38,955 nucleotides of DNA from Anaerolineae bacterium. GTDB taxonomy: Bacteria > Chloroflexota > Anaerolineae > Anaerolineales > Villigracilaceae. The stretch's first letter is position 1. Each line of letters begins with the position of its first letter. Shown piece after piece: positions 1 to 8,202 of the stretch. The notes under the pieces are model-generated. The model was not told the origin of the DNA, did not search any database, and saw nothing but the letters and a program-made list of their open reading frames with translations. Location: the NCBI GenBank assembly GCA_018648605.1, contig JABGQU010000010.1, positions 1 to 38,955 on the forward strand, given 5' to 3'. The translations under genes were made by a program, and so were the position numbers.

Positions 1-53
1 CTAAAGTGGACGACATAAACCGGAATCAGTGGATGATTTCACCGGAATCCGCA
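1..53. mobile_element. Terminal repeats of an IS21-family-like element (partial, cut by window edge)
   Basis: Two tandem copies of a 23-bp unit lie at 6-28 and 29-51. They share the pattern GTGGA-GA--T--ACCGGAATC. Multiple tandem repeats of this kind, built around ATTCCGG, are typical of IS21-family ends. Read from the other strand, the edge at 53 begins 5'-TGCGGATTCCGG, which fits the 5'-TG end of that family. The istA/istB genes would lie left of the window and are not seen, so the family assignment rests on the repeats alone. Confidence 0.5.
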
Positions 54-636
54 AGAGCTGGATATTTGTCAAAATAAGGATACGATCTGTACTGGAAACC
101 CTGGTCGCTATGTAAAAGAAGCTTATTTGTAACCTTTTCCCTCTGTAATGCCTGCTTGAGTGTGTTTGTCACCAAAGCAATATTGTGTTGTTTTCCTAGC
201 AGATAGGCAACAATGAAGCCATCGAAAAGTTCCTTGATCGTGGACAGATAAGCCCAGCCTTGTTGAGTACGAACGTAAGAAATATCCGTAACCCATTTTT
301 GATTAGGTTTGGCAGCTGTAAACTCCCGATCCAATACATTTTCATAGCGATGATGGCTCTCCATCTGGCTCGATCTCCGATAAGGTTTATCTTTTCTGGC
401 TACAGAGCGAATGTTGAGCTTTTGCATCAGGCGCAAAACAGCCTTGTGGTTATCGCATGCCCCTGTTGCTGAAGTGCTATTGCAATACGGCGGTAGCCAT
501 AGGTTCTGCGAGACCTCAACCATGCTTCTTTGACCAAGTCCATCCCTTTTCTATCAGGGTCGGGGTCTTGGGAACGTTTGAGCCACTTGTAATAAGCGGC
601 TCGTGAGATACCGAAGAATGAGCACATCGCTTTCAC
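54..636 (-). pseudogene. IS3-family transposase OrfB, frameshifted and 3'-truncated
   Basis: The reading begins at GTG 636 with the OrfB N-terminal HTH_21 region (about residues 1-65, ending YGYRRIAIALQQQGHAI). It then shifts frame at about 449-452. Restoring one base would join GHAI directly to NHKAVLRLMQK, the normal continuation, so a 1-nt deletion is the simplest cause. The rest holds the rve integrase core with its first Asp (WVTDISYV) and second Asp (LLHSDQGFQY). The segment with the catalytic Glu is missing because the coding sequence runs into the IS21-like repeats at about 53. Two independent lesions make the gene non-functional. Confidence 0.85.
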
Positions 637-977
637 TCCGTATCTGTTTCGGTGTTCGTAGATGATCCGATATTGCGCTTCTCAAACTCTTCCTTGCGCA
701 ACTCGGTATGGAACTTTTTTAGGAGATCGTTCTCCATCTCCAAACGGCGAATGTAGACTTCGGTATTCTCGCGCTTGGGAGGTCTGCCACGACGAGGCTT
801 TTGAAGACCTGCTTCTCCTTCTTCGCGGTAGATATGAAGCCAAGTTTTGACTCGCCCCTTACTAAGCCCAAGCTTTTCTCTGATTTCACGATACGTTAAT
901 CCATCCTCGTAGAAAAGACGGATCGCTTCCAACTTCACTGATTTTGGGTAGGGTTTCATCTCTTTTTTACCTGCCAT
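633..977 (-). CDS. IS3-family transposase OrfA
   Basis: This 114-residue protein has an N-terminal helix-turn-helix (about residues 11-50, with the TYREIREKLGLSKGRVKTW segment), a basic stretch containing GRPPKRE, and a C-terminal heptad region of the leucine-zipper type (about residues 74-100). That is the usual OrfA plan for binding the terminal repeats and multimerising with OrfB. The ATG at 977 is preceded by AGGAGGTG. The stop overlaps the GTG start of orfB as GTGA. An A-AAA-AAG heptamer lies in frame near 715-722, but the -1 frame closes about ten codons later, so a classic OrfAB fusion is not evident here. Length is normal and this ORF is intact. Confidence 0.85.
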   Translation of the reverse strand: MAGKKEMKPYPKSVKLEAIRLFYEDGLTYREIREKLGLSKGRVKTWLHIYREEGEAGLQKPRRGRPPKRENTEVYIRRLEMENDLLKKFHTELRKEEFEKRNIGSSTNTETDTE

Positions 978-979
978 AG

Positions 980-1026
980 AAAAAGCACCTCCTGTTGCTT
1001 TATTTTCTCACAGGGGGTGCCTTTTT
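980..1026 (-). promoter_or_regulatory. Hairpin that would sequester the orfA ribosome-binding site
   Basis: On the minus-strand RNA, the arm from 1026-1010 (AAAAAGGCACCCCCTGT) pairs with the arm from 995-980 (ACAGGAGGTGCTTTTT). This gives 16 pairs with one bulge and one mismatch, around a 14-nt loop. The second arm holds AGGAGGTG, the Shine-Dalgarno site of orfA, whose ATG is at 977. Transcripts entering from outside would contain both arms and fold. A transcript starting inside the element after the first arm would not. Insertion sequences are known to use such hairpins against read-through activation. Confidence 0.55.
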
Positions 1027-1030
1027 ATTT

Positions 1031-1057
1031 CGTGTCTACTTTTTTGGGGGCAGTTCA
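1031..1057 (-). repeat. IS3-family terminal inverted repeat (outer end)
   Basis: The minus strand starts TGAACTGCCCCC, followed by AAAAAAGTAGACACG, and ends in the canonical TG/CA terminus. The matching repeat at the other end is not present, since that side was removed by the IS21-like junction. No 3-bp target duplication can be checked. Confidence 0.65.
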
Positions 1058-1072
1058 AATTCTGGAGCTTTT

Positions 1073-1732
1073 TTACTCATCTTCGTCAAGATCGCTTAGC
1101 CCTTTCCGCAGGGCGTAAAGGGCAGCTTGTGTTCGATTTGCCAAATGCAGCTTGCTTAGGATATTACTAACATATTTGGCAATTGTCCTTTCATGTACAA
1201 CTAATTCCGTTGCAATATCTTGGTTTGTTAATCCCTGCGCAATATGTTTAAGAGTTTCCACCTCCCGAGGGGTTAGCGGAAAATCTTGGCTAACTGAAGG
1301 AGAAAGTTGGTTGCTTTCCCTGATCATCCGTAATGCAATCGACGGTGGAATAAACGCCTCTCCTCGAGAGACCTCATGAATCGCTTTGATGAGTTCTTCG
1401 TGAGGCGTATCTTTCAAGATATAACCCAATGCTCCTGATTTGATAGCCTGATAAACCCTCTCCGCATCCCCATAACCTGTCACAACCAAAATATGTGTTT
1501 CAGGAGCCAGAGTAAGAATTTCTGGAATGGTTTGTAATCCATCCAATTCTGGCATAACGAGATCAAGAAGTACAACATCAGGAGATAGTTCCGGGATTAG
1601 GTGAATGGCCTCAAACCCGTTTTTTGCTTGTCCAATTACCTCAATATCTTCCTGATAAGAGAGAATCGCAACCAAACCCTGCCGAACAACAGCCTGATCG
1701 TCTACAACAAGGACGCGAACAGGAGGGTTCAT
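1073..1732 (-). CDS. NarL/FixJ-family response regulator
   Basis: This 219-residue protein has a receiver domain (residues about 6-121) with acidic DD at 11-12, phosphoacceptor Asp57 in VVLLDLVMPELDG and conserved Lys107. A LuxR/GerE helix-turn-helix follows (about 150-210, starting LTPREVETLKHIAQGL). It should be a cytoplasmic DNA-binding output protein phosphorylated by the kinase encoded just upstream: its ATG overlaps the kinase stop by 4 bp (ATGA), so translation is probably coupled. The target genes are unknown. Its stop is only 15 bp from the end of the IS3 remnant, so any native downstream sequence on this side has been replaced by mobile DNA. Family assignment is certain; the signal is not. 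Confidence 0.96.
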   Translation of the reverse strand: MNPPVRVLVVDDQAVVRQGLVAILSYQEDIEVIGQAKNGFEAIHLIPELSPDVVLLDLVMPELDGLQTIPEILTLAPETHILVVTGYGDAERVYQAIKSGALGYILKDTPHEELIKAIHEVSRGEAFIPPSIALRMIRESNQLSPSVSQDFPLTPREVETLKHIAQGLTNQDIATELVVHERTIAKYVSNILSKLHLANRTQAALYALRKGLSDLDEDE

Positions 1733-3894
1733 TTTATTGTTCCCGCCGATTTTGTTTTTTGAACAGTACCTTGTCGAATGAGTATTGCAACGGTTGTTCC
1801 TTGTCCTGGAATTGAGTTAATTTTTACATTAGCGCCAATTATTTTGGCGCGTTCACGAATGTTCATCATACCAAGACCAGAGCGATTTGCTTCCTGGATG
1901 TTAAATCCACTTCCGTCATCGCTGATCTTGAGATGTATGTGTATACGTGCTTTTCTGAAGCTGATTTTAACAGTACTGGCATTTGCGTGCTTAATTATAT
2001 TATTTAATACTTCTTGCGCAATTAGAAATAGGTGTACGTCTTCTTCCATAGAAAGAACAAGGTTTTGATCGATGTCCAATTTCACTTCTAAGCCAGCTCG
2101 TCCCTCTACAGCCTCTAATCTGTGTAGTAAGGCAGAAATAAAACCAGCGCGTTCAATGTCCACCGGTTGTAATTTATACAAAAATAAACGCATTTCCTTT
2201 AGCGCCTGACGGGCACTGAAGCCTAATTGGGCAACCAGTTCTTCTGGTTCATCGATTGTGCCAGCACTAAATCCCAAGCGGGCAGATTCGGTCATCATCA
2301 CCAATCCATATAGACGTTGGGTGACAGAATCATGCAGATCGCGGATCAAGCGTTGCCGTTCCGCAAGCGTGCTGGCTATATGACGTCGCCGATCATTTTG
2401 AACGAAGGAACCCACTTGTCGAGAGACGATCTCAAGACGCACGATTTCATCATCGGAGTAAGTATTGTTTTCGCGCGTCATTAGAAGCAATCCAACAAAT
2501 TCATCTTCGTCAATAATTGGGATCAGGAGCAAGCATCCTTCCAGGGTGTCTCGGAGAAAGTCTGGAACTCGTGAATCGCTTTTGGTGTCCTCGATCAAAA
2601 TAGCTTCTCGGGATTTTGCGATCTCGGATACGATTTCATACTTTTCATCAAGAAAGGCTATTTTTTTTATATTTTCAGAGGCAATACCCTGGTGCGCTAC
2701 CAACAATAAGTGGTGCTTGTTTTTATGTAGCTCTTCATCAACCAAGAAAACAGCGATCGCCTTGCTTTCAAAAGAATATCCTAGCTGATATAAGGCAGCC
2801 AAGATAAACTCATCTGTGTTTTCAGAACGACTTGCAGCACCAGAAATTGAATGAAGCAGGCTGAACATCTCGTCGCGCGCCTCTTGGCGTGCGGCCTCTG
2901 CCTGACGCCGTTCGGTATTATCTCTTAGCAGAATTAAGCGCCCGACAAAAACGTCTTGGGAATTTCTGACTTGCAATATCCTGATGTGTAAGTGGCGAAT
3001 CCCTTCTTTTATGCTGAGTGAGCCTTTGGCATCAAATTCTTGTTGTGTTTCCAATGATTTGGCAATATTGGGCCATCGTGCAAAAATTACCTTAGCATCT
3101 GCCCCGTATATATTTGCTTTCGAAGTATATAATATTTCTTCTGCGGAAGGGTTTACATCCACTATACGGTTTTTTGCATCTAAAAGTATCCAGCCTTCTT
3201 GCATACTTTCCACTGCATGGTCTCGAGTGAGAAGAGGTAGTTTTTCTGTGCTTGTTTTAAATAAGAATAAGCCAAGAAATATGCTACTTAGTGTGAAGGA
3301 AAACATTTGTGCATGAAAAATAACTTGAACGGCATTTTCTCCTAGAAACATTGGGGCTATAGGAAGAAAGGCTGCTATAAAGATAAAGTGAGCGGCGTTC
3401 CGTAATAGTTTTGTGCCGAAAGAGATGTATGGTGCAACAAGGGTGATTGTTAATAGCAAAATTCCAATAATATAAAGTTTGTGGAAATATTCCCATGCCC
3501 AAAATTCAGATAAAGGGAGATTCGTGGTGTATTCAAGGAGGCTTGTTTTAGCAGGCAGCGATAAAATTATGACGATGGAGATAGCGGGCTCTATTAGAAA
3601 GAGTAGATTGTAGGGAAATTTTATCAGGCGAGAATGAAGAGTAAATTGCGATAACAAAAAGAACAAGGATGTGGCCGCAAGTGTACTTCCAAGGTAAAGG
3701 ATAACTAAAAAGAAATTTGCTCTATTAAAATCGCTATATTTGTATAGTAAGTCTGTGGCGTAAGAGACAAGAGGAATAAGGGTTAAAGTTAAAAAGCTTC
3801 CTTTACCAACCCGATTTCTTGTATAAAAAAATAGCCCGGAGAAAAAGACAATCAATAGCAAAGAAAGAAAGAGAAACTCACTCAGGGTCAGCAT
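1729..3894 (-). CDS. 7TM-PAS-GAF sensor histidine kinase (NarX/LiaS-type, HisKA_3)
   Basis: The protein has 721 residues. Residues about 1-215 hold seven or so hydrophobic segments, resembling the 7TM sensor module of histidine kinases. A PAS domain follows (about 225-330, with GWILLDAKNRIVDVNPSAEEI), then a coiled linker, a GAF domain (about 345-495), a HisKA_3 dimerisation helix with phospho-acceptor His521 in RDLHDSVTQRLYG, and a HATPase_c domain with an N-box (AQEVLNNIIKHA), DDGSGF and GLGMMNIRERA. It should autophosphorylate and pass phosphate to the regulator at 1073-1732. The gene starts 7 bp inside the TPR gene and overlaps the regulator by 4 bp, so all three form one operon. The ligand cannot be told from sequence. 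Confidence 0.95.
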   Translation of the reverse strand: MLTLSEFLFLSLLLIVFFSGLFFYTRNRVGKGSFLTLTLIPLVSYATDLLYKYSDFNRANFFLVILYLGSTLAATSLFFLLSQFTLHSRLIKFPYNLLFLIEPAISIVIILSLPAKTSLLEYTTNLPLSEFWAWEYFHKLYIIGILLLTITLVAPYISFGTKLLRNAAHFIFIAAFLPIAPMFLGENAVQVIFHAQMFSFTLSSIFLGLFLFKTSTEKLPLLTRDHAVESMQEGWILLDAKNRIVDVNPSAEEILYTSKANIYGADAKVIFARWPNIAKSLETQQEFDAKGSLSIKEGIRHLHIRILQVRNSQDVFVGRLILLRDNTERRQAEAARQEARDEMFSLLHSISGAASRSENTDEFILAALYQLGYSFESKAIAVFLVDEELHKNKHHLLLVAHQGIASENIKKIAFLDEKYEIVSEIAKSREAILIEDTKSDSRVPDFLRDTLEGCLLLIPIIDEDEFVGLLLMTRENNTYSDDEIVRLEIVSRQVGSFVQNDRRRHIASTLAERQRLIRDLHDSVTQRLYGLVMMTESARLGFSAGTIDEPEELVAQLGFSARQALKEMRLFLYKLQPVDIERAGFISALLHRLEAVEGRAGLEVKLDIDQNLVLSMEEDVHLFLIAQEVLNNIIKHANASTVKISFRKARIHIHLKISDDGSGFNIQEANRSGLGMMNIRERAKIIGANVKINSIPGQGTTVAILIRQGTVQKTKSAGTIK

Positions 3895-5078
3895 AAGTTT
3901 TCCATAAATTCAAAGCCTTGTAGACTTGCGATCTCTTTTAATACTATGGCGTCGTTTTTAAATCGGATAGATGAGGCCAGTTCCCGAGCTTCCTCTATCC
4001 GGTTTGTTGAAGCTAAAACAGCGGATTTATTAAGTAGGGGGTATGGATGGCTTTCTGATAACTCAAATGCCTTTTGGTATGCGTCAAGTGCTTTTTCATC
4101 CCTTCCCAATTCTGCATAGATATTGCCGGCTTCGTTCCAGAAGGCTGCATTATCTGGCTTTATACGGAGGGCTTTTGTGATATGGGTAAGTGCTTCAGAG
4201 CGTCGCTCATCTAGCCTGCTGACTTGCCCTAACAGAAAGTAAACTTGTGCATGGGAAGGCGATAGGAGCATTGCCTTTTGAAGTGTTGCATACGCTTGTG
4301 CATAGTTTTCCATTTGAATGTGTATGGTCGCTAGACCGATTAACAATTTTGCTTCTACCTCAGGTATGCTGGAATTGGCAGGGAGGCTGTCTTGCCCATG
4401 CTTGAGAGTTTCTAGTGCTTTTTCTTTATCTCTTTCCTGGAGATATATACCCGCGATTTCTGCATACAGGTTGATTCGCAAGAGTGTGGTTTCGGGCTGC
4501 TTTGGTAATTCGGCTACAAGTGCTTGGCGATAAGCGAGAGCTTTTTGTCTATCTTCAAGGATGCTGCCCCAGGGCCATTCTTGCCAAATTAGCCCACGAA
4601 AACTTATGGAGCGCTTTGGGGTGGCACGATTTTGAATGAAGTCAATTACACGGTGGCGAAACGCCCAAAAGTCAGGAGCAAAGAAAGCAAGCTGCTGAAT
4701 CTCTTGCTCGGTAATCCAAAATATACAGCGAATACTTCCCTCTATAAAGAATTCGCGGTGCAAATTTAAAAAACGATAAGTATCAGCGCGATCTTCTCCG
4801 CCGCCTTTATTAAGCTCTTTGAATGAGAAGATAGTTTTTCTGGCTTGCAAGGCGTTGATATTTGCAACAGGATTTGGATTGCTCTCGTGAATTTGCACTT
4901 GAGTAAGTGTTTGCTCTAGCATTTCTAATTCTTTGAGCAAAATTTTTTCAGCATCATCCACAACATGACGGGAGCGATATGGTGCAAAAAGAATGAGAGG
5001 GCCTCTCCAATGCAAGGAAAGTTTTATCTCGGTTATGAGTTGCTCTATCTGGATATTGAAGTGACTGCCCTGTCGCAT
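3888..5078 (-). CDS. TPR protein with an uncharacterised N-terminal domain
   Basis: This is a 396-residue soluble protein. Residues about 1-170 form an alpha/beta domain not assignable to a characterised family. It opens with hydrophobic strands (WRGPLILFAPYRS), has an acidic coiled segment, and ends with FWITEQEIQQLAFFAPDFWAFRHRVIDF (given here only as the landmark 'APDFWAFRHRV', about residues 132-142). No P-loop is visible. Residues about 190-385 hold at least four TPR-like helical pairs, the clearest being AAFWNEAGNIYAELGRDEKA. It is first in the operon with the kinase and regulator and overlaps the kinase gene by 7 bp, so a scaffold or input role is a reasonable inference. The domain plan resembles nucleotide-binding/TPR signalling proteins, but that link is weak. 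Confidence 0.85.
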   Translation of the reverse strand: MRQGSHFNIQIEQLITEIKLSLHWRGPLILFAPYRSRHVVDDAEKILLKELEMLEQTLTQVQIHESNPNPVANINALQARKTIFSFKELNKGGGEDRADTYRFLNLHREFFIEGSIRCIFWITEQEIQQLAFFAPDFWAFRHRVIDFIQNRATPKRSISFRGLIWQEWPWGSILEDRQKALAYRQALVAELPKQPETTLLRINLYAEIAGIYLQERDKEKALETLKHGQDSLPANSSIPEVEAKLLIGLATIHIQMENYAQAYATLQKAMLLSPSHAQVYFLLGQVSRLDERRSEALTHITKALRIKPDNAAFWNEAGNIYAELGRDEKALDAYQKAFELSESHPYPLLNKSAVLASTNRIEEARELASSIRFKNDAIVLKEIASLQGFEFMENLC

Positions 5079-5331
5079 TTCTTTTTAACCTACCCATTCT
5101 TTCGGTTTATTAATGTGTACACTCAAATCAAATTTCAAAGGAATAAAGGAAATTTGTAGAATTTTTTATGTGTAGCTATTTAAGAGTGTATCAATTAACT
5201 TGGCAAATGCCAAGTTATCTTTTGGGGAGATGTGTTTGAGAGTGTGCGCATAGCACTTTAAACCAAAAACACTGCACGCTATGAAGCCAGAGTGTTTTGA
5301 TGATGAACTGCCATTTCATTGCCTTGCTTTG
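5079..5331. other. Intergenic region between the TPR-kinase operon and the tRNA cluster
   Basis: The region is AT-rich. It must contain the promoter of the minus-strand TPR-kinase-regulator operon and the 3' end of the minus-strand tRNA transcript. The only clear structure is the hairpin at 5196-5217, listed separately. No convincing -35/-10 pair for the operon was found, and no credible small gene is present. Confidence 0.5.
5196..5217 (-). terminator. Candidate terminator hairpin after the tRNA cluster
   Basis: TAACTTGGC (5196-5204) and GCCAAGTTA (5209-5217) form a perfect 9-bp stem with an AAAT loop, about 115 nt past the tRNA-Cys end in the transcription direction. The minus-strand tail is only mildly U-rich (AATTGATAC), so termination would be weak. 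An operator for the downstream operon is the alternative. Confidence 0.4.
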
Positions 5332-5403
5332 AGGCGACGACGGGACTCGAACCCGTGATCAGGGTTTTGCAGACCCGCGCCTTACCAACTTGGCTACGTC
5401 GCC
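5332..5403 (-). tRNA. tRNA-Cys(GCA)
   Basis: A full cloverleaf of 72 nt. The acceptor GGCGACG pairs with CGTCGCC, the discriminator is U as expected for Cys, and the T-arm carries GGGTTCGAGTCCC. The anticodon GCA lies at 5368-5370 in loop CTGCAAA. The outer anticodon-stem pair is imperfect. CCA is not encoded. It is the last tRNA of the three-gene cluster. Confidence 0.93.
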
Positions 5404-5416
5404 GGGGTTTGTTTTG

Positions 5417-5488
<72 letters not shown>

Positions 5489-5519
5489 AATACTATGGCC
5501 TTTACTTCTTTTGACCAAG

Positions 5520-5592
5520 TGCCGAGAGACAGAATCGAACTGACGACACCGCGATTTTCAGTCGCGTGCTCTACCAACTGAGCTATCTCGGC
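5520..5592 (-). tRNA. tRNA-Phe(GAA)
   Basis: A full 73-nt cloverleaf. The acceptor GCCGAGA pairs with TCTCGGC, the discriminator is A, and the D-arm has AGCTCAGTTGGTAGAGC. The anticodon GAA is at 5557-5559. It is the first gene of the cluster and lies about 30 bp downstream of a consensus promoter. Confidence 0.97.
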
Positions 5593-5620
5593 AAGAACAT
5601 TCAATTGTTAAGCGAGTGGT

Positions 5621-5649
5621 ATTCTACCCGCACTTATTTGGATTGTCAA
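5621..5649 (-). promoter_or_regulatory. Sigma70-type promoter of the tRNA cluster
   Basis: On the minus strand, a perfect TTGACA -35 box (5644-5649) is followed after exactly 17 bp by TAGAAT (5621-5626). The predicted start is about 20 nt before tRNA-Phe. Both boxes and the spacing fit a strong stable-RNA promoter. Confidence 0.8.
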
Positions 5650-5768
5650 CACTTCGATGTGATTGGACAGGTTCCAAAAGCTATTATCTGAAAGCAGTGG
5701 CAAGAAGAGTTTTCTGCCATTCACTTTACTTGATATGCATAGCTCATATCTATGCTGTTGCATGATTT

Positions 5769-8195
5769 TCAAGGCACTTTGCTATAAATATTTTTATAGA
5801 TTTGATAGGTTTCGTAGATGAATTTTATGTAATTCCTTGTCTCAGCAAAGCGGATACTTTCAAGTAAGAGATCAGGATCGCCTTGTCCTAAGGCTTGCCA
5901 CTCGATGGCATTGCCCGGCCCGCCATTATACGCGGCGAGAGTTGCGTATAGATCTTCATTAAGTAAAGCACGATTGCGGTTGAGATAGAAAATGCCAAAT
6001 TTTACACTGACAATGGGACGATATAGATCATCTTTTGTATAGCCTACGGGCCAACCATATTGCCTGGCGATATTCGCGCCTGTAGACGGGATAACTTGCA
6101 TTAAGCCGCGTGCTCCGGCTGCTGAGTGGACAAAACCCTCAAAAAGACTTTCCTGCCGCATAATACTATAGATGAAAAGTGGGTGAAACTCGTTTTCTTC
6201 TGCAACGGGTTCGACGAGGTCGCTATAATACATGCCATAACGAATATGGTTGAAGTAGGCGGGTGCCTGAAGTGATTCTGCATGACTTTCCATGCCTGCC
6301 AACGTAAGGACTTGGCGTATCGCAAAAATTGCGGGGCGATAAACACCAAGATCGAGCAAGTAATTTCCCAGACGAAAACTGTCTGCTGCATTGTCACTTA
6401 GGTCTGTGCGCAGGCTTTCAAATTCGAGGCGGGCTTGATCATAGAGACCCAATTCCCAGAATTCGCGTCCACGTTGTAGGCGTAGGTCGTTGAGTAGCGC
6501 ATCGGGCTCTTCGAGATTTGTACCCGCTGGTAAATTGAAAGTAATGCGTAGCCAGGCGGCTGCCTCAGCACGTTCTGTGGCAAGATCCACTTCGGGATGG
6601 TAGATGCTGGGGAGGGCGAACGTTTCGGTGCCCATTAGCAGGTCGCGCGCACGCTCGCTGTAATATCCTGCCGGATTTATGGATTGAGCTTGCTGCCAAT
6701 CTTCCTGTGCAGTTGCGACATCCCCCAGTTTTTCATGTGTTTTCCCGATCCATAAATAGGCGCGAGCTTGATCTTCAGGGGTAGAGCTCAGGATCAGGTT
6801 GCGCTGAAAGATCGTTAGGGATTGCGCGTAATCGCCATCTCGGTAAAGTGCAATCCCCGCCAAAAAGAGAGCTTCTTGGGCGTAATTACTGCCCGGATAT
6901 TGTTCAGCCAGCTGTAGCCAAAGATCGATAGCTTCATCAACTTCGTCATTTCTTTCCATAAGGCGGGCAGCATTCATCAGCAAGCGGGGGGCTTCGCTAT
7001 TACCCGGGTCAGCATAGACAAAATCGAGCAGGGTTTGCTTACCTATTTGAAGTTGGCTGAGATCAGCCCATTGAGTATAGGATTTTTCTTCCCAGGCGTC
7101 TGTCCAGTAGCGGTGATTAGGATACTTGTCAATAAAATCGTTCCAAGCGGCTACTTCATCGTCATACCGTCCAAGCGCGTAGAGTGTTTTGGCGCGATAA
7201 TAATGGGCAGTACCATCCTCTTCAGGATTTGCAGCGATATAGCGATCAAAGGCAAGTAATGCGACATCGTATTGATCAGCAGCGTAGTCAGTTAGACCGC
7301 GACTAAAATCGTCTACAGGGATGCCAGCCGCGACCAATTCGAGCAAGGCTTGATAAGACTCATAAGCCAGCGGATAGGCCTCAACAGTATGTAAGTAGCG
7401 CGCATAACCGATTTCTGTTTCACCGAGCATTAAGTGCGCATATCCAGCGAGATAATCCATCCTTGCTTTGACAAAATCGCTATTTGTGCGCGCTGTGATG
7501 GAATCGTAGTCAGCAAGTGCGCCTGCATAGTCGCCAATGGATGCTTTACTCGTGGCGACCTTGACCTCAAGGTTGATCCCGTCATCGAGGCGGGGAGCCA
7601 GGTGAGCGGCTTGATAAGCGTTAAGCGCGCCGGAAAAATTGCCCATCTCTGTGAAAATATCGCCGCGCAATTCCTCAACATAACTTTCAAGCAACCCGGG
7701 GCGTAGTTCTAGATAAGCCGCGTAAGATTCTGTCGCAGCCTGGTTGCGACCTACATTTCGATTAGCATCCCCTGCGATGAAGTGGGCATACGCTAAAAAT
7801 GGAGACTCGGGGTATTCATTTGCAAGCTGCTGTGCAAAAGCAATAGCTTCATGATTGCGCTCATCTTCATAATTAAGACGCACCAGTCCCCAAAGTGCAG
7901 ATTCGCGTAGTGCTTGGTCTGTTGTGGTATTGAGAATAGCTTGAAATTCAGCACGCGCGACATCATAGTCGCCGTTAGCGAGTGCTTTTTCTCCAACGTG
8001 GATGCGCGCAAGCGGAATCATGGTCGGAACGGGGGATGGGGTAATGGTAGGTGTTGGAGAGGGGGTGATGCTGGGAGATGGAGTCAGGCTAGCGGTCGCG
8101 GTCGCTCCGAGTCCGGGAAAAGAAACCGGCGGAAGGGTGCACGCGCCCAGAATGGTTAATATCCACAATCCCAGCAGAAATTTTTTGAGGGGCAT
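5769..8195 (-). CDS. Lytic transglycosylase lipoprotein (Slt/GH23) with long TPR superhelix
   Basis: The protein has 808 residues from ATG 8195. It begins with a lipoprotein signal (MPLKK, hydrophobic core, ILGAC with Cys19), then a Pro/Thr/Ser-rich linker, then about 500 residues of TPR-like helices as in Slt70, and a C-terminal SLT domain (about 665-800). That domain shows the catalytic Glu682 in IMRQESLF, GLMQVIPSTG, AAYNGGPGNA and ETRNYI. It should cleave the glycan strands of peptidoglycan to 1,6-anhydro ends while anchored in the membrane. A longer frame to TTG 8231 exists, but that TTG is the -35 box of the promoter at 8203-8231. ATG 8195 also gives the proper signal peptide. There is no Shine-Dalgarno site, which fits a leaderless mRNA. 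Confidence 0.93.
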   Translation of the reverse strand: MPLKKFLLGLWILTILGACTLPPVSFPGLGATATASLTPSPSITPSPTPTITPSPVPTMIPLARIHVGEKALANGDYDVARAEFQAILNTTTDQALRESALWGLVRLNYEDERNHEAIAFAQQLANEYPESPFLAYAHFIAGDANRNVGRNQAATESYAAYLELRPGLLESYVEELRGDIFTEMGNFSGALNAYQAAHLAPRLDDGINLEVKVATSKASIGDYAGALADYDSITARTNSDFVKARMDYLAGYAHLMLGETEIGYARYLHTVEAYPLAYESYQALLELVAAGIPVDDFSRGLTDYAADQYDVALLAFDRYIAANPEEDGTAHYYRAKTLYALGRYDDEVAAWNDFIDKYPNHRYWTDAWEEKSYTQWADLSQLQIGKQTLLDFVYADPGNSEAPRLLMNAARLMERNDEVDEAIDLWLQLAEQYPGSNYAQEALFLAGIALYRDGDYAQSLTIFQRNLILSSTPEDQARAYLWIGKTHEKLGDVATAQEDWQQAQSINPAGYYSERARDLLMGTETFALPSIYHPEVDLATERAEAAAWLRITFNLPAGTNLEEPDALLNDLRLQRGREFWELGLYDQARLEFESLRTDLSDNAADSFRLGNYLLDLGVYRPAIFAIRQVLTLAGMESHAESLQAPAYFNHIRYGMYYSDLVEPVAEENEFHPLFIYSIMRQESLFEGFVHSAAGARGLMQVIPSTGANIARQYGWPVGYTKDDLYRPIVSVKFGIFYLNRNRALLNEDLYATLAAYNGGPGNAIEWQALGQGDPDLLLESIRFAETRNYIKFIYETYQIYKNIYSKVP

Positions 8196-8202
8196 GGCGT
8201 TT

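Larger units (their letters stand above)
54..1057 (-). mobile_element. IS3-family (IS150-like) insertion sequence, truncated and inactive
   Basis: The element reads right to left. Its outer end at 1057 starts 5'-TGAACTGCCCCCAAAAAAG on the minus strand, a terminal repeat style common in IS3-family elements. orfA (helix-turn-helix) and a broken orfB (DDE integrase) follow. The far end is missing: orfB stops matching a transposase just after the second catalytic Asp, where the IS21-like repeats begin at about 53. The element is therefore a dead remnant. It sits 15 bp from the stop codon of the response-regulator gene at 1073-1732. Confidence 0.8.

Noticed and set aside
713-724. A-AAA-AAG slippery heptamer in IS3 orfA as a programmed frameshift site
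   Set aside because: The -1 frame reaches a stop about ten codons later and does not join orfB; the GTGA overlap explains orfB expression better.
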